A DNA stretch of 38,533 bases from Blastococcus sp. CT_GayMR20 (GTDB lineage Bacteria; Actinomycetota; Actinomycetes; Mycobacteriales; Geodermatophilaceae). A program made the translations under genes and the position numbers. Under the pieces are notes generated by a model. It worked only from the letters and a program-made list of their open reading frames with translations, was not told the origin of the DNA and made no database searches. The stretch's first letter is position 1, and each line of letters begins with the position of its first letter. Positions 29,319 to 38,533 of this stretch are shown here, piece after piece. The DNA lies in NCBI RefSeq assembly GCF_004570345.1, contig NZ_SPQM01000035.1, forward strand, positions 1-38,533, in the 5' to 3' direction.

Positions 29319-29525
29319 TCAGCCGCGGGTGGCCCGCCGGTAGAGGAAGCCGCCCACCCCGGCCAGGACCACGCCGAGCACGAGCTGGCCCAGGCCGACG
29401 ACGGTCTGCCCGGTGCCGAACCAGGTCACCGAGGAGACCAGGAGGACGGCGGCGACACCGAGCACGAGCAGCCCGATCAGGCGCTCGCGCCGCGGGTCGC
29501 CGGATGCGGGGGAGGGGGCTGGCAT
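29319..29525 (-). CDS. Small membrane protein
   Basis: A 68-residue protein with two hydrophobic helices, LIGLLVLGVAAVLLV and GLGQLVLGVVLAGVGGF, and a basic tail (YRRATRG). The ATG at 29525 has a purine-rich site (GGAAGGGTGGGA) before it. A GTG three codons upstream is possible. It converges on the anti-sigma gene, and its upstream neighbour on the same strand is the GNAT gene, 21 bases away, so the two may share a transcript. Confidence 0.7.
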   Translation of the reverse strand: MPAPSPASGDPRRERLIGLLVLGVAAVLLVSSVTWFGTGQTVVGLGQLVLGVVLAGVGGFLYRRATRG

Positions 29526-29546
29526 GCGTCCCACCCTTCCAGCCGG

Positions 29547-30071
29547 TCAGAGGCGGTGGACCAGCAGGATCTCCTCGCGGTCGTCGCCCGGCGCCACGCG
29601 GATCGCGCCCGGTACCCGGCCGACCTCGGTGTAGCCCAGACCCCGGTAGAACGCGTCGACACCGGTGCCGCCGCGCGCCCCGAGGTGGAGGAACTCCAGT
29701 CCGCGCGCCCGCGCGATGTCGTGCACGCCGAGCATCAGCGCCGTGCCGAGGCCCCGCCCCTGGTGGGCTGGGTGCACCTGCACGCGCAGCACCGTCGCCC
29801 AGTGCCGGCGCAGCGGGCTGGAGAAACCCGCCAGTGAGGCGAACCCGGCGGGAGCGCCGTCCACGGTCAGCAGCGCGAGGACGTCGCGCCCCGACCGCAC
29901 GCCCTCGAGCAGCCGGTCCAGGACCGGCGCGACGTCGGCCTGCGTCACCGGCGGCACGAAACCGACGGCGCCGCCCGCGTTCGTCACCTCGGTCCAGCAG
30001 GCGAGCAGGGCCTGCCGGAGTACGGCGTCGACTTCGGACACGGGACGGACCTCGACACCCACGGCGGTCAT
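29547..30071 (-). CDS. GNAT family N-acetyltransferase
   Basis: A 174-residue acetyl-CoA-dependent acetyltransferase. Motif A is clear: VLRVQVHPAHQGRGLGTALMLG, carrying the R/QxxGxG/A acetyl-CoA pyrophosphate loop, and motif B follows in AFYRGLGYTEVGRV. The substrate is unknown. The ATG at 30071 is immediately preceded by GGGAGG, which leaves no spacer. A GTG at 30062 has the same site nine bases away and may be the real start. Confidence 0.88.
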   Translation of the reverse strand: MTAVGVEVRPVSEVDAVLRQALLACWTEVTNAGGAVGFVPPVTQADVAPVLDRLLEGVRSGRDVLALLTVDGAPAGFASLAGFSSPLRRHWATVLRVQVHPAHQGRGLGTALMLGVHDIARARGLEFLHLGARGGTGVDAFYRGLGYTEVGRVPGAIRVAPGDDREEILLVHRL

Positions 30072-30164
30072 CCTCCCGCGCCGCCGTCCTCGGGCCTCGG
30101 GAGACCCCGGCGCAGCGCGCACGACCGTCTGGCGTGTCGGCGTCGAAGGGATCAGCCTTCCGCC

Positions 30165-31058
30165 ATGACAGACCTGTTCGCCGAGTCGACCGTCTCCGCC
30201 GCGGAGCTCGAGGGCCGGCGCGGCTTCGACCCGGGGTTCCTGGGCGTCGACGTCCCGATGCCCGGGCTCGCGACGACCCTGCCGACGATGCTGCTCCACT
30301 ACCTGCACTACAGCGTCCTGATGCGCCCCGACCGGCGCTTCGCCGCCCTGACCGCGCTGAACCTCGACGGCAGCAAGCTGCTGACCGTGGACCGGTCGGA
30401 CCGGTGGAAGTTCGATCCGCGGCTCGCCGCCGAGCTGCAGGCCGGGCCCCCGGTCTACGCCAACAACGACCTCGACCGGGGTCACCTCGTCATGCGGGCG
30501 TCCTCCACCTGGGGTGCGACCAAGGACGAAGCCGGCAAGGCCGAGGCCGACACCTTCTTCTTCACCAACGCCGCGCCGCAGGCCGCGACGTTCAACCAGG
30601 GCCGGGAGCTGTGGCTCGGCCTGGAGGAGTACCTGCAGGAGCACGCGGCCGGCTTCGACCGCAGGCTCGTCGTCCTCGCCGGCCCGGTGCTCGAACCGAC
30701 CGATCCGCCCTACCGCGGGGTCCGGGTCCCGCTGCGTTTCTGGAAGGTCGTCGCCTTCCTCCAGGACGGCGCCCTGGCCGCGACCGGCTATCTGCTCGAC
30801 CAGTCCCCGATGGTCGACGACCTGCAGGGCGCCATCGCCGAGGCGGCGGCCGCGGGGCACGTCCCACCCCTGGGCCCCTTCCGCACGTTCCAGGTGCCGA
30901 TCGCCGATGTCGCGGCCCTGACCGGGGTGGTGCTCGACCAGCTGGCCCTCGTCGACCGGCTCGGCGCCCCCGTCACCGGGGTCGCGCCGCCGCCCGGTCA
31001 GGTCTCCACCGGCTGGAAGGCGCTCGCCACGCTCGAGGACGTCGTCCTGACGGACTGA
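30165..31058 (+). CDS. DNA/RNA non-specific endonuclease
   Basis: A 297-residue beta-beta-alpha-Me nuclease of the NUC1/Serratia type. The DRGH motif is in NNDLDRGHLVMR, with catalytic His107. The metal-binding Asn is Asn144 in FFFTNAAPQAATFNQG. There is no signal peptide, unlike secreted members of the family, so it may act inside the cell or be exported by another route. No immunity-like gene adjoins it. The ATG at 30165 has no clear ribosome site. Length is close to the family's usual size. Confidence 0.9.
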   Translation: MTDLFAESTVSAAELEGRRGFDPGFLGVDVPMPGLATTLPTMLLHYLHYSVLMRPDRRFAALTALNLDGSKLLTVDRSDRWKFDPRLAAELQAGPPVYANNDLDRGHLVMRASSTWGATKDEAGKAEADTFFFTNAAPQAATFNQGRELWLGLEEYLQEHAAGFDRRLVVLAGPVLEPTDPPYRGVRVPLRFWKVVAFLQDGALAATGYLLDQSPMVDDLQGAIAEAAAAGHVPPLGPFRTFQVPIADVAALTGVVLDQLALVDRLGAPVTGVAPPPGQVSTGWKALATLEDVVLTD

Positions 31059-31063
31059 GCCTC

Positions 31064-31093
31064 TTGTCAGGCAAGTATTCACTTGCCTATGGT
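31064..31093 (+). promoter_or_regulatory. Promoter with embedded operator for the ArsR gene
   Basis: The -35 box TTGTCA (31064-31069) and -10 box TATGGT (31088-31093) are 18 bases apart. A perfect inverted repeat, AGGCAAGT and ACTTGCCT around ATTC (31069-31088), fills the spacer. The ATG at 31100 is six bases after the -10 box, so the mRNA should be leaderless. Binding of the ArsR protein would block RNA polymerase. Confidence 0.75.
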
Positions 31094-31099
31094 GTGCGC

Positions 31100-31375
31100 A
31101 TGGGCGACGTGTTCAAGGCGCTCGCGGACCCGACCCGGCGCGTCCTCCTGGACGAGCTCCAGGAGCGGGGCGGTCAGACGCTGTTCGAGCTGTGCAGCCG
31201 GCTCATCACCCGGCACGGACTCACCTCGTCACGGCAGGCCGTCTCCCAGCACCTGGACGTCCTCGAGGCGGCCGGCCTGGTCAGGACCCGCCGTGAGGGT
31301 CGCTACAAGTTCCACGACCTGGACACCTCGCCACTGAAGACCATCACCGAGCGCTGGCCTCCCGCCGGCGACTGA
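31100..31375 (+). CDS. ArsR family winged-helix repressor
   Basis: A 91-residue DNA-binding protein: KALADPTRRVLLDELQERG, then the recognition helix region SSRQAVSQHLDVLEAAGLV and the wing RTRREGRYKFHDLD. The metal-binding ELCVCDL motif of classical ArsR/SmtB proteins is absent; the place reads LFELCSRLI with one Cys, so it is more like the SdpR-type regulators. It precedes the VOC gene by 12 bases. The operator in its own promoter implies that it represses itself and the VOC gene. Confidence 0.9.
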   Translation: MGDVFKALADPTRRVLLDELQERGGQTLFELCSRLITRHGLTSSRQAVSQHLDVLEAAGLVRTRREGRYKFHDLDTSPLKTITERWPPAGD

Positions 31376-31387
31376 AGGGACCCCGTC

Positions 31388-31771
31388 ATGCGGATCAACC
31401 TGGCCAGCGTCCTCGTCGACGACCAGCAGAAGGCGCTGCGCTTCTACACGGACGTGCTGGGCTTCGTGAAGAAGAACGACGTCCCGATGGGCGAGCACAG
31501 CTGGCTGACCGTGGTCTCGCCGGAGGACCCGGACGGCGTCGAGCTCGTGCTCGAGCCGGGCGACCACCCCGCGGTCCGGCCGTTCAAGGAGGCGCTCGTC
31601 GCCGACGGCATCCCGTGGACCTCGTTCGCCGTGGCCGACGTCCACGCGGAGTTCGACCGGCTGAAGGGGCTCGGCGTCACCTTCACCCAGGAGCCCGCCG
31701 ACATGGGGACGGTGACCACGGCGGTCTTCGACGACACCTGCGGCAACCTCATCATGATCGCCGCGCAATAG
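31388..31771 (+). CDS. VOC (glyoxalase/bleomycin resistance) superfamily protein
   Basis: A 127-residue single-unit VOC protein. It starts with INLASVLVDDQQKALRFYTDVLGF, the usual first beta-alpha-beta unit, and ends with FDDTCGNLIMIAAQ. Such proteins bind metal and act as lyases, dioxygenases or drug-binding proteins. The paired ArsR regulator suggests response to an organic compound; the substrate is not visible. ATG at 31388, 12 bases after the ArsR stop. Confidence 0.9.
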   Translation: MRINLASVLVDDQQKALRFYTDVLGFVKKNDVPMGEHSWLTVVSPEDPDGVELVLEPGDHPAVRPFKEALVADGIPWTSFAVADVHAEFDRLKGLGVTFTQEPADMGTVTTAVFDDTCGNLIMIAAQ

Positions 31772-31774
31772 CGG

Positions 31775-32401
31775 TCAGGCGGGCAGGAGCACCCGGTCGG
31801 GGCCAGGAACCCGGACCAGCGCCGCTCCGTAGGCCGCCAGTCCGAGGAACAGCCACGCCGGAGGGTGCGGCAGGGGCCAGCCGGCCTCGGTCAGGATCCC
31901 GGCCAGGACGGCGACCGGAACGGACGCCAGGCTGGCGAGCGGCGCCCACCGGGGCAGCAGCCGGCGACCGAGGACGACGACGGCGAAGACGACCAGGGCC
32001 AGGAGCAGCACCGGCAACGCCACGGACGAGGCCGTGATCACCCAGGCCTGGTCGGCGTAGATGCTGTCCAGGCGTGCGCTCGCGGCCGCCGGCGTCAGCC
32101 CGCGGTCCAGGGTCGCCTCGACCACGCTGTACGGGCCGGCTCCGACGACGGTGGTGGCGGCGAGGAGGCCGGCCGCGACCGCCGGCACCCGCTGTCCATC
32201 CCGAGCCAGCGACCGGGCCCACGGGAGCAGTCCGGCGGCGAGCGCGAGGATGGCGAGCACCTTCGCGACGTGCACCGGTCCGTTGAGCCAGAACGCCCGG
32301 ACGTCGGGGCTGTAGGGGCCGGTCACGACCTCGAGTGCAGTCGTCGCGGCGATCCCGAGGGCGCCGCCGGTGATCAGGATGGACGGTCGGGGACGGAACA
32401 C
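31775..32401 (-). CDS. Membrane protein of unknown function
   Basis: A 208-residue protein with five or six hydrophobic helices, starting at GTG 32401 (FRPRPSILITGGALGIAATT). GGAGG six bases upstream decides the start over longer frames. The middle loop (about residues 95-110, GLTPAAASARLDSIYADQAW) is polar and likely faces outward. I recognise no family. It converges on the VOC gene with three bases between the stops, and is divergent from the sensor kinase gene. Confidence 0.75.
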   Translation of the reverse strand: MFRPRPSILITGGALGIAATTALEVVTGPYSPDVRAFWLNGPVHVAKVLAILALAAGLLPWARSLARDGQRVPAVAAGLLAATTVVGAGPYSVVEATLDRGLTPAAASARLDSIYADQAWVITASSVALPVLLLALVVFAVVVLGRRLLPRWAPLASLASVPVAVLAGILTEAGWPLPHPPAWLFLGLAAYGAALVRVPGPDRVLLPA

Positions 32402-32557
32402 GGTGGCCTCCAGGCTCTGGACGATCGATCCCCGGAAGCCTCGACGCGTCGCCGTCCGCCGGGATCCCGGCCAACCTCCCGATCCTCTGTGGCCGGCCAC
32501 AACGGACGCGGGGGCCCATCCCGTCGACGGCAGCCGTTCCACAGCGAGAATGACGCC

Positions 32558-33976
32558 GTGGGGACCCCGGCACGGGCAGCGACGGTGGTGGGTGCTGGCT
32601 GCGCGTTCGCCCTGCTGCTCTCGCCCTCGTACCTGCCGGCGGGTACGGATGTGGTCGTCACGGGCGTCCTGCCCCTCAGCTTCTTCGCCGCGGGAGTCCT
32701 GGCTCGGGTCCTGCGGCCCGGCCATTCGGTGGGCGACGGTCTGCTGGCGGTCGGCGTGCTCCACCTCGCCGCGATCAGCGGGGCGCTGCTGGGCACACGC
32801 GTGTCCGGCGTCGCGGCGGTACTGGTCGCCGAGGCGTCAGCCGTCCTCTACGCCCTGGGCTTCGTCGCACTGCTCGACCTGCTGGTCCGGTACCCGACCG
32901 GCCGGCACGCCTGGCGCGCCGTCGGCCCGCTCGTCCTGAGCGCCGCGGTGCTGGCGACGGTCGTGGCCGCGCTCGCCGTCCTGGGCGGTCGGGAGGCGCC
33001 CTCGGTGCTGGGCCTGGAGGGCGACCCCAACCCCGTGCACGTGCCGGCGCTGAGCCCGTTCTCGGCCGGGGTTGCGGCCATCGCGCTCCTGCCGGTCGCC
33101 GGCGTCGTCCTGCTGCTCGCCCGCTACGCCTCCGCCACCGAGCAGGACCGCGCCCAGATGCGCTGGCCGATCGGCACCGCGGCGCTCACGGCCGCCGGGC
33201 TGCTGACCACCGGTCTGGCGGAGGACGCACTGGGCCCCGGCACGCAGACGGCTGTGTTCGTCACCGCAGGGGCGGCGCTGCCGGTGTCCTTCCTCGTCGG
33301 CCTACTGCGGCACACCGAGGAGGCCGATCGGCTGGCCGCCGTCGAGGCGTCCCGCGCGCGCCTCGCCGAGGTGGCCGACGCGGAGCGACAGCGCATCGAA
33401 CGCGACCTGCACGACGGTGCCCAGCAGCGGATCCTCGCCCTTCTCACTCGGGTGGAGCTGGCCCGCGGGGGGGTCGACGGGGGTGGTGCACTCGACGTGG
33501 AACTGCAGGGCATCTCCGCCGAGCTCCGGTCGGTGCACCGGGAGCTGCGGGAACTGGCCCGCGGCGTCTACCCGGCGACGCTCACCGACCACGGCCTCGC
33601 CGAGGCCATCCGCTCCGCGCTGGGGCGTCTGCCCGTACCGGCCCAGCTGGCGGTCACGCCCGGCGTCGAAGGCCGACGTTTCCCGGTCGCCGTCGAGGGT
33701 GCGGCCTACTTCGTGGTCCTGGAGGGGCTGGCCAACACGTTGAAGCACGCCGGCGACGCGGAAGTACGGGTCAGGCTCGACGCGACCGACGACGTGCTCC
33801 GGGTCACCGTCGCCGACAGCGGCCGGGGCTTCGACCGGCCGGTCGACGGCACGGGACTTCTCGGGCTCCGCGACCGCGTCGCCGCCGCGGGCGGATCGCT
33901 GGACGTCGACGGCCGTCCTGGCACGGGGACGACGCTCCGCGCGCTGCTGCCCGCGGTGGGCCGTGCCGGTGGGTGA
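32558..33976 (+). CDS. Sensor histidine kinase (HPK7/NarX-like)
   Basis: A 472-residue membrane kinase. The N-terminal 240 residues hold about seven hydrophobic segments and no large exported loop. The phospho-acceptor HisKA_3 region reads ERQRIERDLHDGAQQRILAL. The ATP-binding domain shows NTLKHAG (N box), VADSGRGFDRP (G1 box), GTGLLGLRDRV and GTTLRALLP. The start is GTG at 32558; GAGAAT seven bases before it may be a -10 box, which would make it leaderless. It overlaps the response regulator gene by 14 bases, so the two form one unit. Confidence 0.9.
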   Translation: MGTPARAATVVGAGCAFALLLSPSYLPAGTDVVVTGVLPLSFFAAGVLARVLRPGHSVGDGLLAVGVLHLAAISGALLGTRVSGVAAVLVAEASAVLYALGFVALLDLLVRYPTGRHAWRAVGPLVLSAAVLATVVAALAVLGGREAPSVLGLEGDPNPVHVPALSPFSAGVAAIALLPVAGVVLLLARYASATEQDRAQMRWPIGTAALTAAGLLTTGLAEDALGPGTQTAVFVTAGAALPVSFLVGLLRHTEEADRLAAVEASRARLAEVADAERQRIERDLHDGAQQRILALLTRVELARGGVDGGGALDVELQGISAELRSVHRELRELARGVYPATLTDHGLAEAIRSALGRLPVPAQLAVTPGVEGRRFPVAVEGAAYFVVLEGLANTLKHAGDAEVRVRLDATDDVLRVTVADSGRGFDRPVDGTGLLGLRDRVAAAGGSLDVDGRPGTGTTLRALLPAVGRAGG

Positions 33977-34652
33977 TGCCTCCGGTGGACTGCGGGTGGT
34001 GATCGCAGAGGACAACTACCTCGTCCGGGAGGGCGTCCGTCGACTGCTGGAGTCGACGGGAGAGGTCGCCGTACTGGCCGCCGTCCCGACCGCGAACGAA
34101 CTGGTGGGCGCTGTCGACGAGCTCTTCCCGGACGCGGTGCTCACCGACATCCGGATGCCTCCCGACCACTCGACGGAGGGGATCCGAGCGGCGCACGCAA
34201 TCCGCTCGTCGCACCCCGGCACGGGAGTGGTCGTGCTCTCCCAGCACGCCGATGCCGGGTACGTGCTCGACCTGCTCCAGCACGGCGCCGAGGGCCTCGG
34301 CTACCTGCTCAAGGAGCGGATCGGCGACCGGGACCAGCTCGTGTCCGCGCTGCGGGAGACCGCCCGGGGCGGATCGGTCATCGACCCGGTCCTGGTGGAC
34401 GCCCTGGTCGGCCGGCGCCGGCTCGAGCGCTCCTCGGGGCTCGCGGACCTCACGGAGCGGGAGCTCGAGGTCCTGCGCGCCATGGCCCAGGGCATGTCGA
34501 ACACCGCGATCGCGGGGACGCTGTTCCTGTCGGAGTCCTCGATCGAGAAGCACGTGAGCGCCATCTTCGCGAAGCTCGGCCTCGCCGAGGAGCCGCGGCT
34601 CCACCGTCGGGTGGCGGCCGTGGTCACCTATCTGCGCGCCACGGGCAGCTGA
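33963..34652 (+). CDS. NarL/FixJ family response regulator
   Basis: A 229-residue DNA-binding regulator. The receiver domain has IAEDNYLVREGV with the acidic pair, and the phospho-acceptor Asp62 in AVLTDIRMP. The linker has GYLLKERIGD, with the conserved Lys. The C-terminal LuxR-type HTH reads LTERELEVLRAMAQGMSNTAIA and SSIEKHVSAIFAKLGL. The GTG starts at 33963 or 33969 both overlap the kinase gene. Its target genes are not evident, though the divergent membrane gene is a candidate. Confidence 0.92.
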   Translation: MPVGDASGGLRVVIAEDNYLVREGVRRLLESTGEVAVLAAVPTANELVGAVDELFPDAVLTDIRMPPDHSTEGIRAAHAIRSSHPGTGVVVLSQHADAGYVLDLLQHGAEGLGYLLKERIGDRDQLVSALRETARGGSVIDPVLVDALVGRRRLERSSGLADLTERELEVLRAMAQGMSNTAIAGTLFLSESSIEKHVSAIFAKLGLAEEPRLHRRVAAVVTYLRATGS

Positions 34653-34669
34653 TCGCCGCCCAGTAGCGG

Positions 34670-36220
34670 TCAGCCGTCGCGCGTCTCCGGCTCGCCCTGG
34701 GCCAGGGCCGCCTCGGCCTGCGCGGGGTCGTAGGCGCAGGCGTCCCCGACGTCCGTCGCCGGGTCGGCGGCGGGCGCCGGGGCGGCGGGGTCGGTGGTGC
34801 CGGGCGCGGGCGATTCCGCCGTCCCCCCGTTCTCCCCGGCCGGTGGTGCGCTCGCCGGCGCGGGGTCGATCGCCTGCTGCACGATCTGCCGCATCTGGTC
34901 GTAGTCCGGGTACGCCGGGTCGATCACCGAGGCGTCGAAGACCACGCTCCGCACGTCGGCCTCCTGGACGATGAACGCCAGGTCCACGAAGTCGTCGAGC
35001 GCCGAGCGCGGGATGTCGGTGCGCACGATGTCCTGCGTCGTCGCCGCGAGCTCCTGGTACTGCCGGAGCAGGGTCACCGGGTCGGCGGCGTCGATGATCG
35101 CGTCGATCGCGCACCGCTGGCGGGCCATGCGGTCGTAGTCGGTGAGCCCGAACCGCCCACGGGCGAAGGCGAGGGCGGTCGCGCCGTCCAGCTTCTGGTC
35201 CGGTCCGGGCGCGATGTAGGCGTCCGGCAGCGAACCGGTGCCCGGGTCACCACCGACCGGGACGTAGTAGTTGACGTTGACCGTGATGCCGCCGAGGGCG
35301 TCGACCAGCCGGCTGAAGCCGTCGAGGTTGACCAGCACGTAGTAGTCGATGTCCAGCCCGAGCGCCTCGCCGACGCCGAGCTTGAGGAAGTCCGCGCCGG
35401 GATTGTCGGTCGGGCCCAGGATGTCGGGGTAGGCCTCCGGTCCGTTCCGGTAGACGGCGTTGAGCAGGCTCTCGCTCTCGTCACCGGCCTCGAAGCCGTC
35501 GGGGTAGACCTCCGCCAACGGGCTGTCGGCCGGGAACGGCAGGTCCTCCAGGTTGCGGGGGAGGCTGACCAGTGTCGTGTCGCCGGACTCGGTGTCGATG
35601 CTCGCCACGATCACCGTGTCGGTGCGGACGCCCTCGCGTCCCTCGCCGCCGTCCCCGCCGAGCAGCAGGACGTTGACCCGCTCCTTCGAGCCGAACGGGT
35701 TTGGGCTGTCGACCACGGTCGCCGACTCGCCGTCGTCGGAGAAGACCCCGGCGATGAGGTCGCGCTGGGTGGCCGCGACGCGGGCGACCATGAACGCCGG
35801 GGCGCCGATCGCCAGGACGAGGAGGCCGACGACGACGGCGCCCAGCAGATGTCTGCCGCGCGACACCCGGGGCGGCAGCAGCATCCGGTACCCGGCGACG
35901 ACCACCACGATCCAGAGCAGCGCGACGAGGGCGATCCCGCCGACGATCCAGAACAGCCAGCCGGTGTCGACCGAGGCCCGGAGGACAGATCGACGTCCGC
36001 CGGTGGCCAGCCACACGCCGCCGGCGACCAGCAGGAGGAAGACCACGAGGGTGACGGCGCCGAGCTTGCGGCGGCCGGCCGCCAGGAAGGCCGTGCCGGG
36101 GACGACCGCACCGAGCGCGGTCAGGCCGAGTACCGAGCCGAAGCCGCGCGATGCCCTGCGACGACCCGGTGGGGGCACCCGGGGAGGGACGGGAACGGGC
36201 TGCGTCGCGTCGTCGCTCAC
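34670..36220 (-). CDS. LytR-CpsA-Psr (LCP) family cell-wall ligase
   Basis: A 516-residue membrane protein. Four hydrophobic segments occupy about residues 25-155 and are followed by an exported LCP domain: NVLLLGGDGGEG, VRTDTVIVASID, LVSLPRNLE, YYVLVNLDGFSRLVDALGGI and ALAFARGR, which carries Arg residues that bind the polyprenyl phosphate. LCP enzymes attach glycans such as arabinogalactan to peptidoglycan. A Pro/Ala-rich tail of about 70 residues ends with a Cys near the C-terminus. I take GTG 36220 as the start; GTG 36268 would add 16 residues. The galactofuranose genes upstream fit a wall-glycan role. Confidence 0.9.
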   Translation of the reverse strand: MSDDATQPVPVPPRVPPPGRRRASRGFGSVLGLTALGAVVPGTAFLAAGRRKLGAVTLVVFLLLVAGGVWLATGGRRSVLRASVDTGWLFWIVGGIALVALLWIVVVVAGYRMLLPPRVSRGRHLLGAVVVGLLVLAIGAPAFMVARVAATQRDLIAGVFSDDGESATVVDSPNPFGSKERVNVLLLGGDGGEGREGVRTDTVIVASIDTESGDTTLVSLPRNLEDLPFPADSPLAEVYPDGFEAGDESESLLNAVYRNGPEAYPDILGPTDNPGADFLKLGVGEALGLDIDYYVLVNLDGFSRLVDALGGITVNVNYYVPVGGDPGTGSLPDAYIAPGPDQKLDGATALAFARGRFGLTDYDRMARQRCAIDAIIDAADPVTLLRQYQELAATTQDIVRTDIPRSALDDFVDLAFIVQEADVRSVVFDASVIDPAYPDYDQMRQIVQQAIDPAPASAPPAGENGGTAESPAPGTTDPAAPAPAADPATDVGDACAYDPAQAEAALAQGEPETRDG

Positions 36221-36322
36221 GCGCCGTCCGCCGCGTGGGGCCGCCAGGTCATCGGACCATGATCGCACCGTTCCGATTCCTGGGCGTTCGCTGGACGGAT
36301 CCCCGCATCGTGACCCCTCCCG

Positions 36323-38533
<2,211 letters not shown>

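Noticed and set aside
36221..36268. Sixteen-residue N-terminal extension of the LCP protein (GTG 36268)
   Set aside because: The extension is basic and unlike the usual start; GTG 36220 gives a typical polar start before the first membrane helix. The evidence is modest.

Overview
This window reads as a chromosome segment of a high-GC actinobacterium. It shows very strong G/C third-position bias, many GTG starts, candidate leaderless promoters (TANNNT six or seven bases before the start codon), a SigE-family ECF sigma factor, DUF4383 and DUF3040-like proteins, an LCP protein next to a UDP-galactopyranose mutase, and a molybdenum-cofactor cluster of actinobacterial type. A member of the Geodermatophilaceae (Blastococcus, Modestobacter, Geodermatophilus) is my best guess. 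That is inference, since there is no rRNA or tRNA in the window.

Region 1 (1-10.5 kb) is the accessory, least familiar part. A leftward operon encodes a CHAT caspase-like protease with a C-terminal propeller-like region, an ATP-grasp ligase joined by a 4-bp overlap, and a large unknown protein that runs off the left edge. Divergent from it is a vWA-OmpA lipoprotein, then a strong terminator and a hotdog thioesterase. A second leftward pair encodes a protein with a sigma-factor-like C-terminal half and a soluble unknown protein. A NYN/PIN-like nuclease gene points rightward from the same intergenic region. An identical 13-bp motif (GGGAGAACCGCTG) lies 46-57 bases upstream of three of these genes, each time pointing at the gene. 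A further GGC match follows at the same distance in all three, which looks like one promoter class binding the cluster together. This is my candidate for an undescribed system.

Region 2 (10.6-12.7 kb) holds a multi-pass membrane protein and an MFS transporter, convergent across a shared terminator.

Region 3 (12.8-20.6 kb) is a molybdenum module. moaA and moaD run rightward. An HTH-TOBE regulator, modA, modB, modC, a MocA-like nucleotidyltransferase and moaE run leftward as one tightly overlapping operon. Small unknown genes, an SMP-30 family enzyme and a GAF protein sit between the two halves. Two copies of a palindromic box flank the regulator-modA gap.

Region 4 (20.8-38.5 kb) is ordinary chromosomal content. 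In order it holds RecQ, a solitary carbamoyltransferase, a DUF4383 protein with a SigB-type promoter, a DUF3040-like protein, an acyl-CoA dehydrogenase, a DUF1801-like protein, an ECF sigma/anti-sigma pair, a GNAT enzyme, a DNA/RNA non-specific endonuclease, an ArsR-VOC pair with an operator-embedded promoter, a NarL-type two-component system, an LCP cell-wall ligase, and a galactofuranose operon (glycosyltransferase, small Cys-rich protein, glf) that runs off the right edge. I saw no CRISPR array, insertion sequence, tRNA or rRNA.
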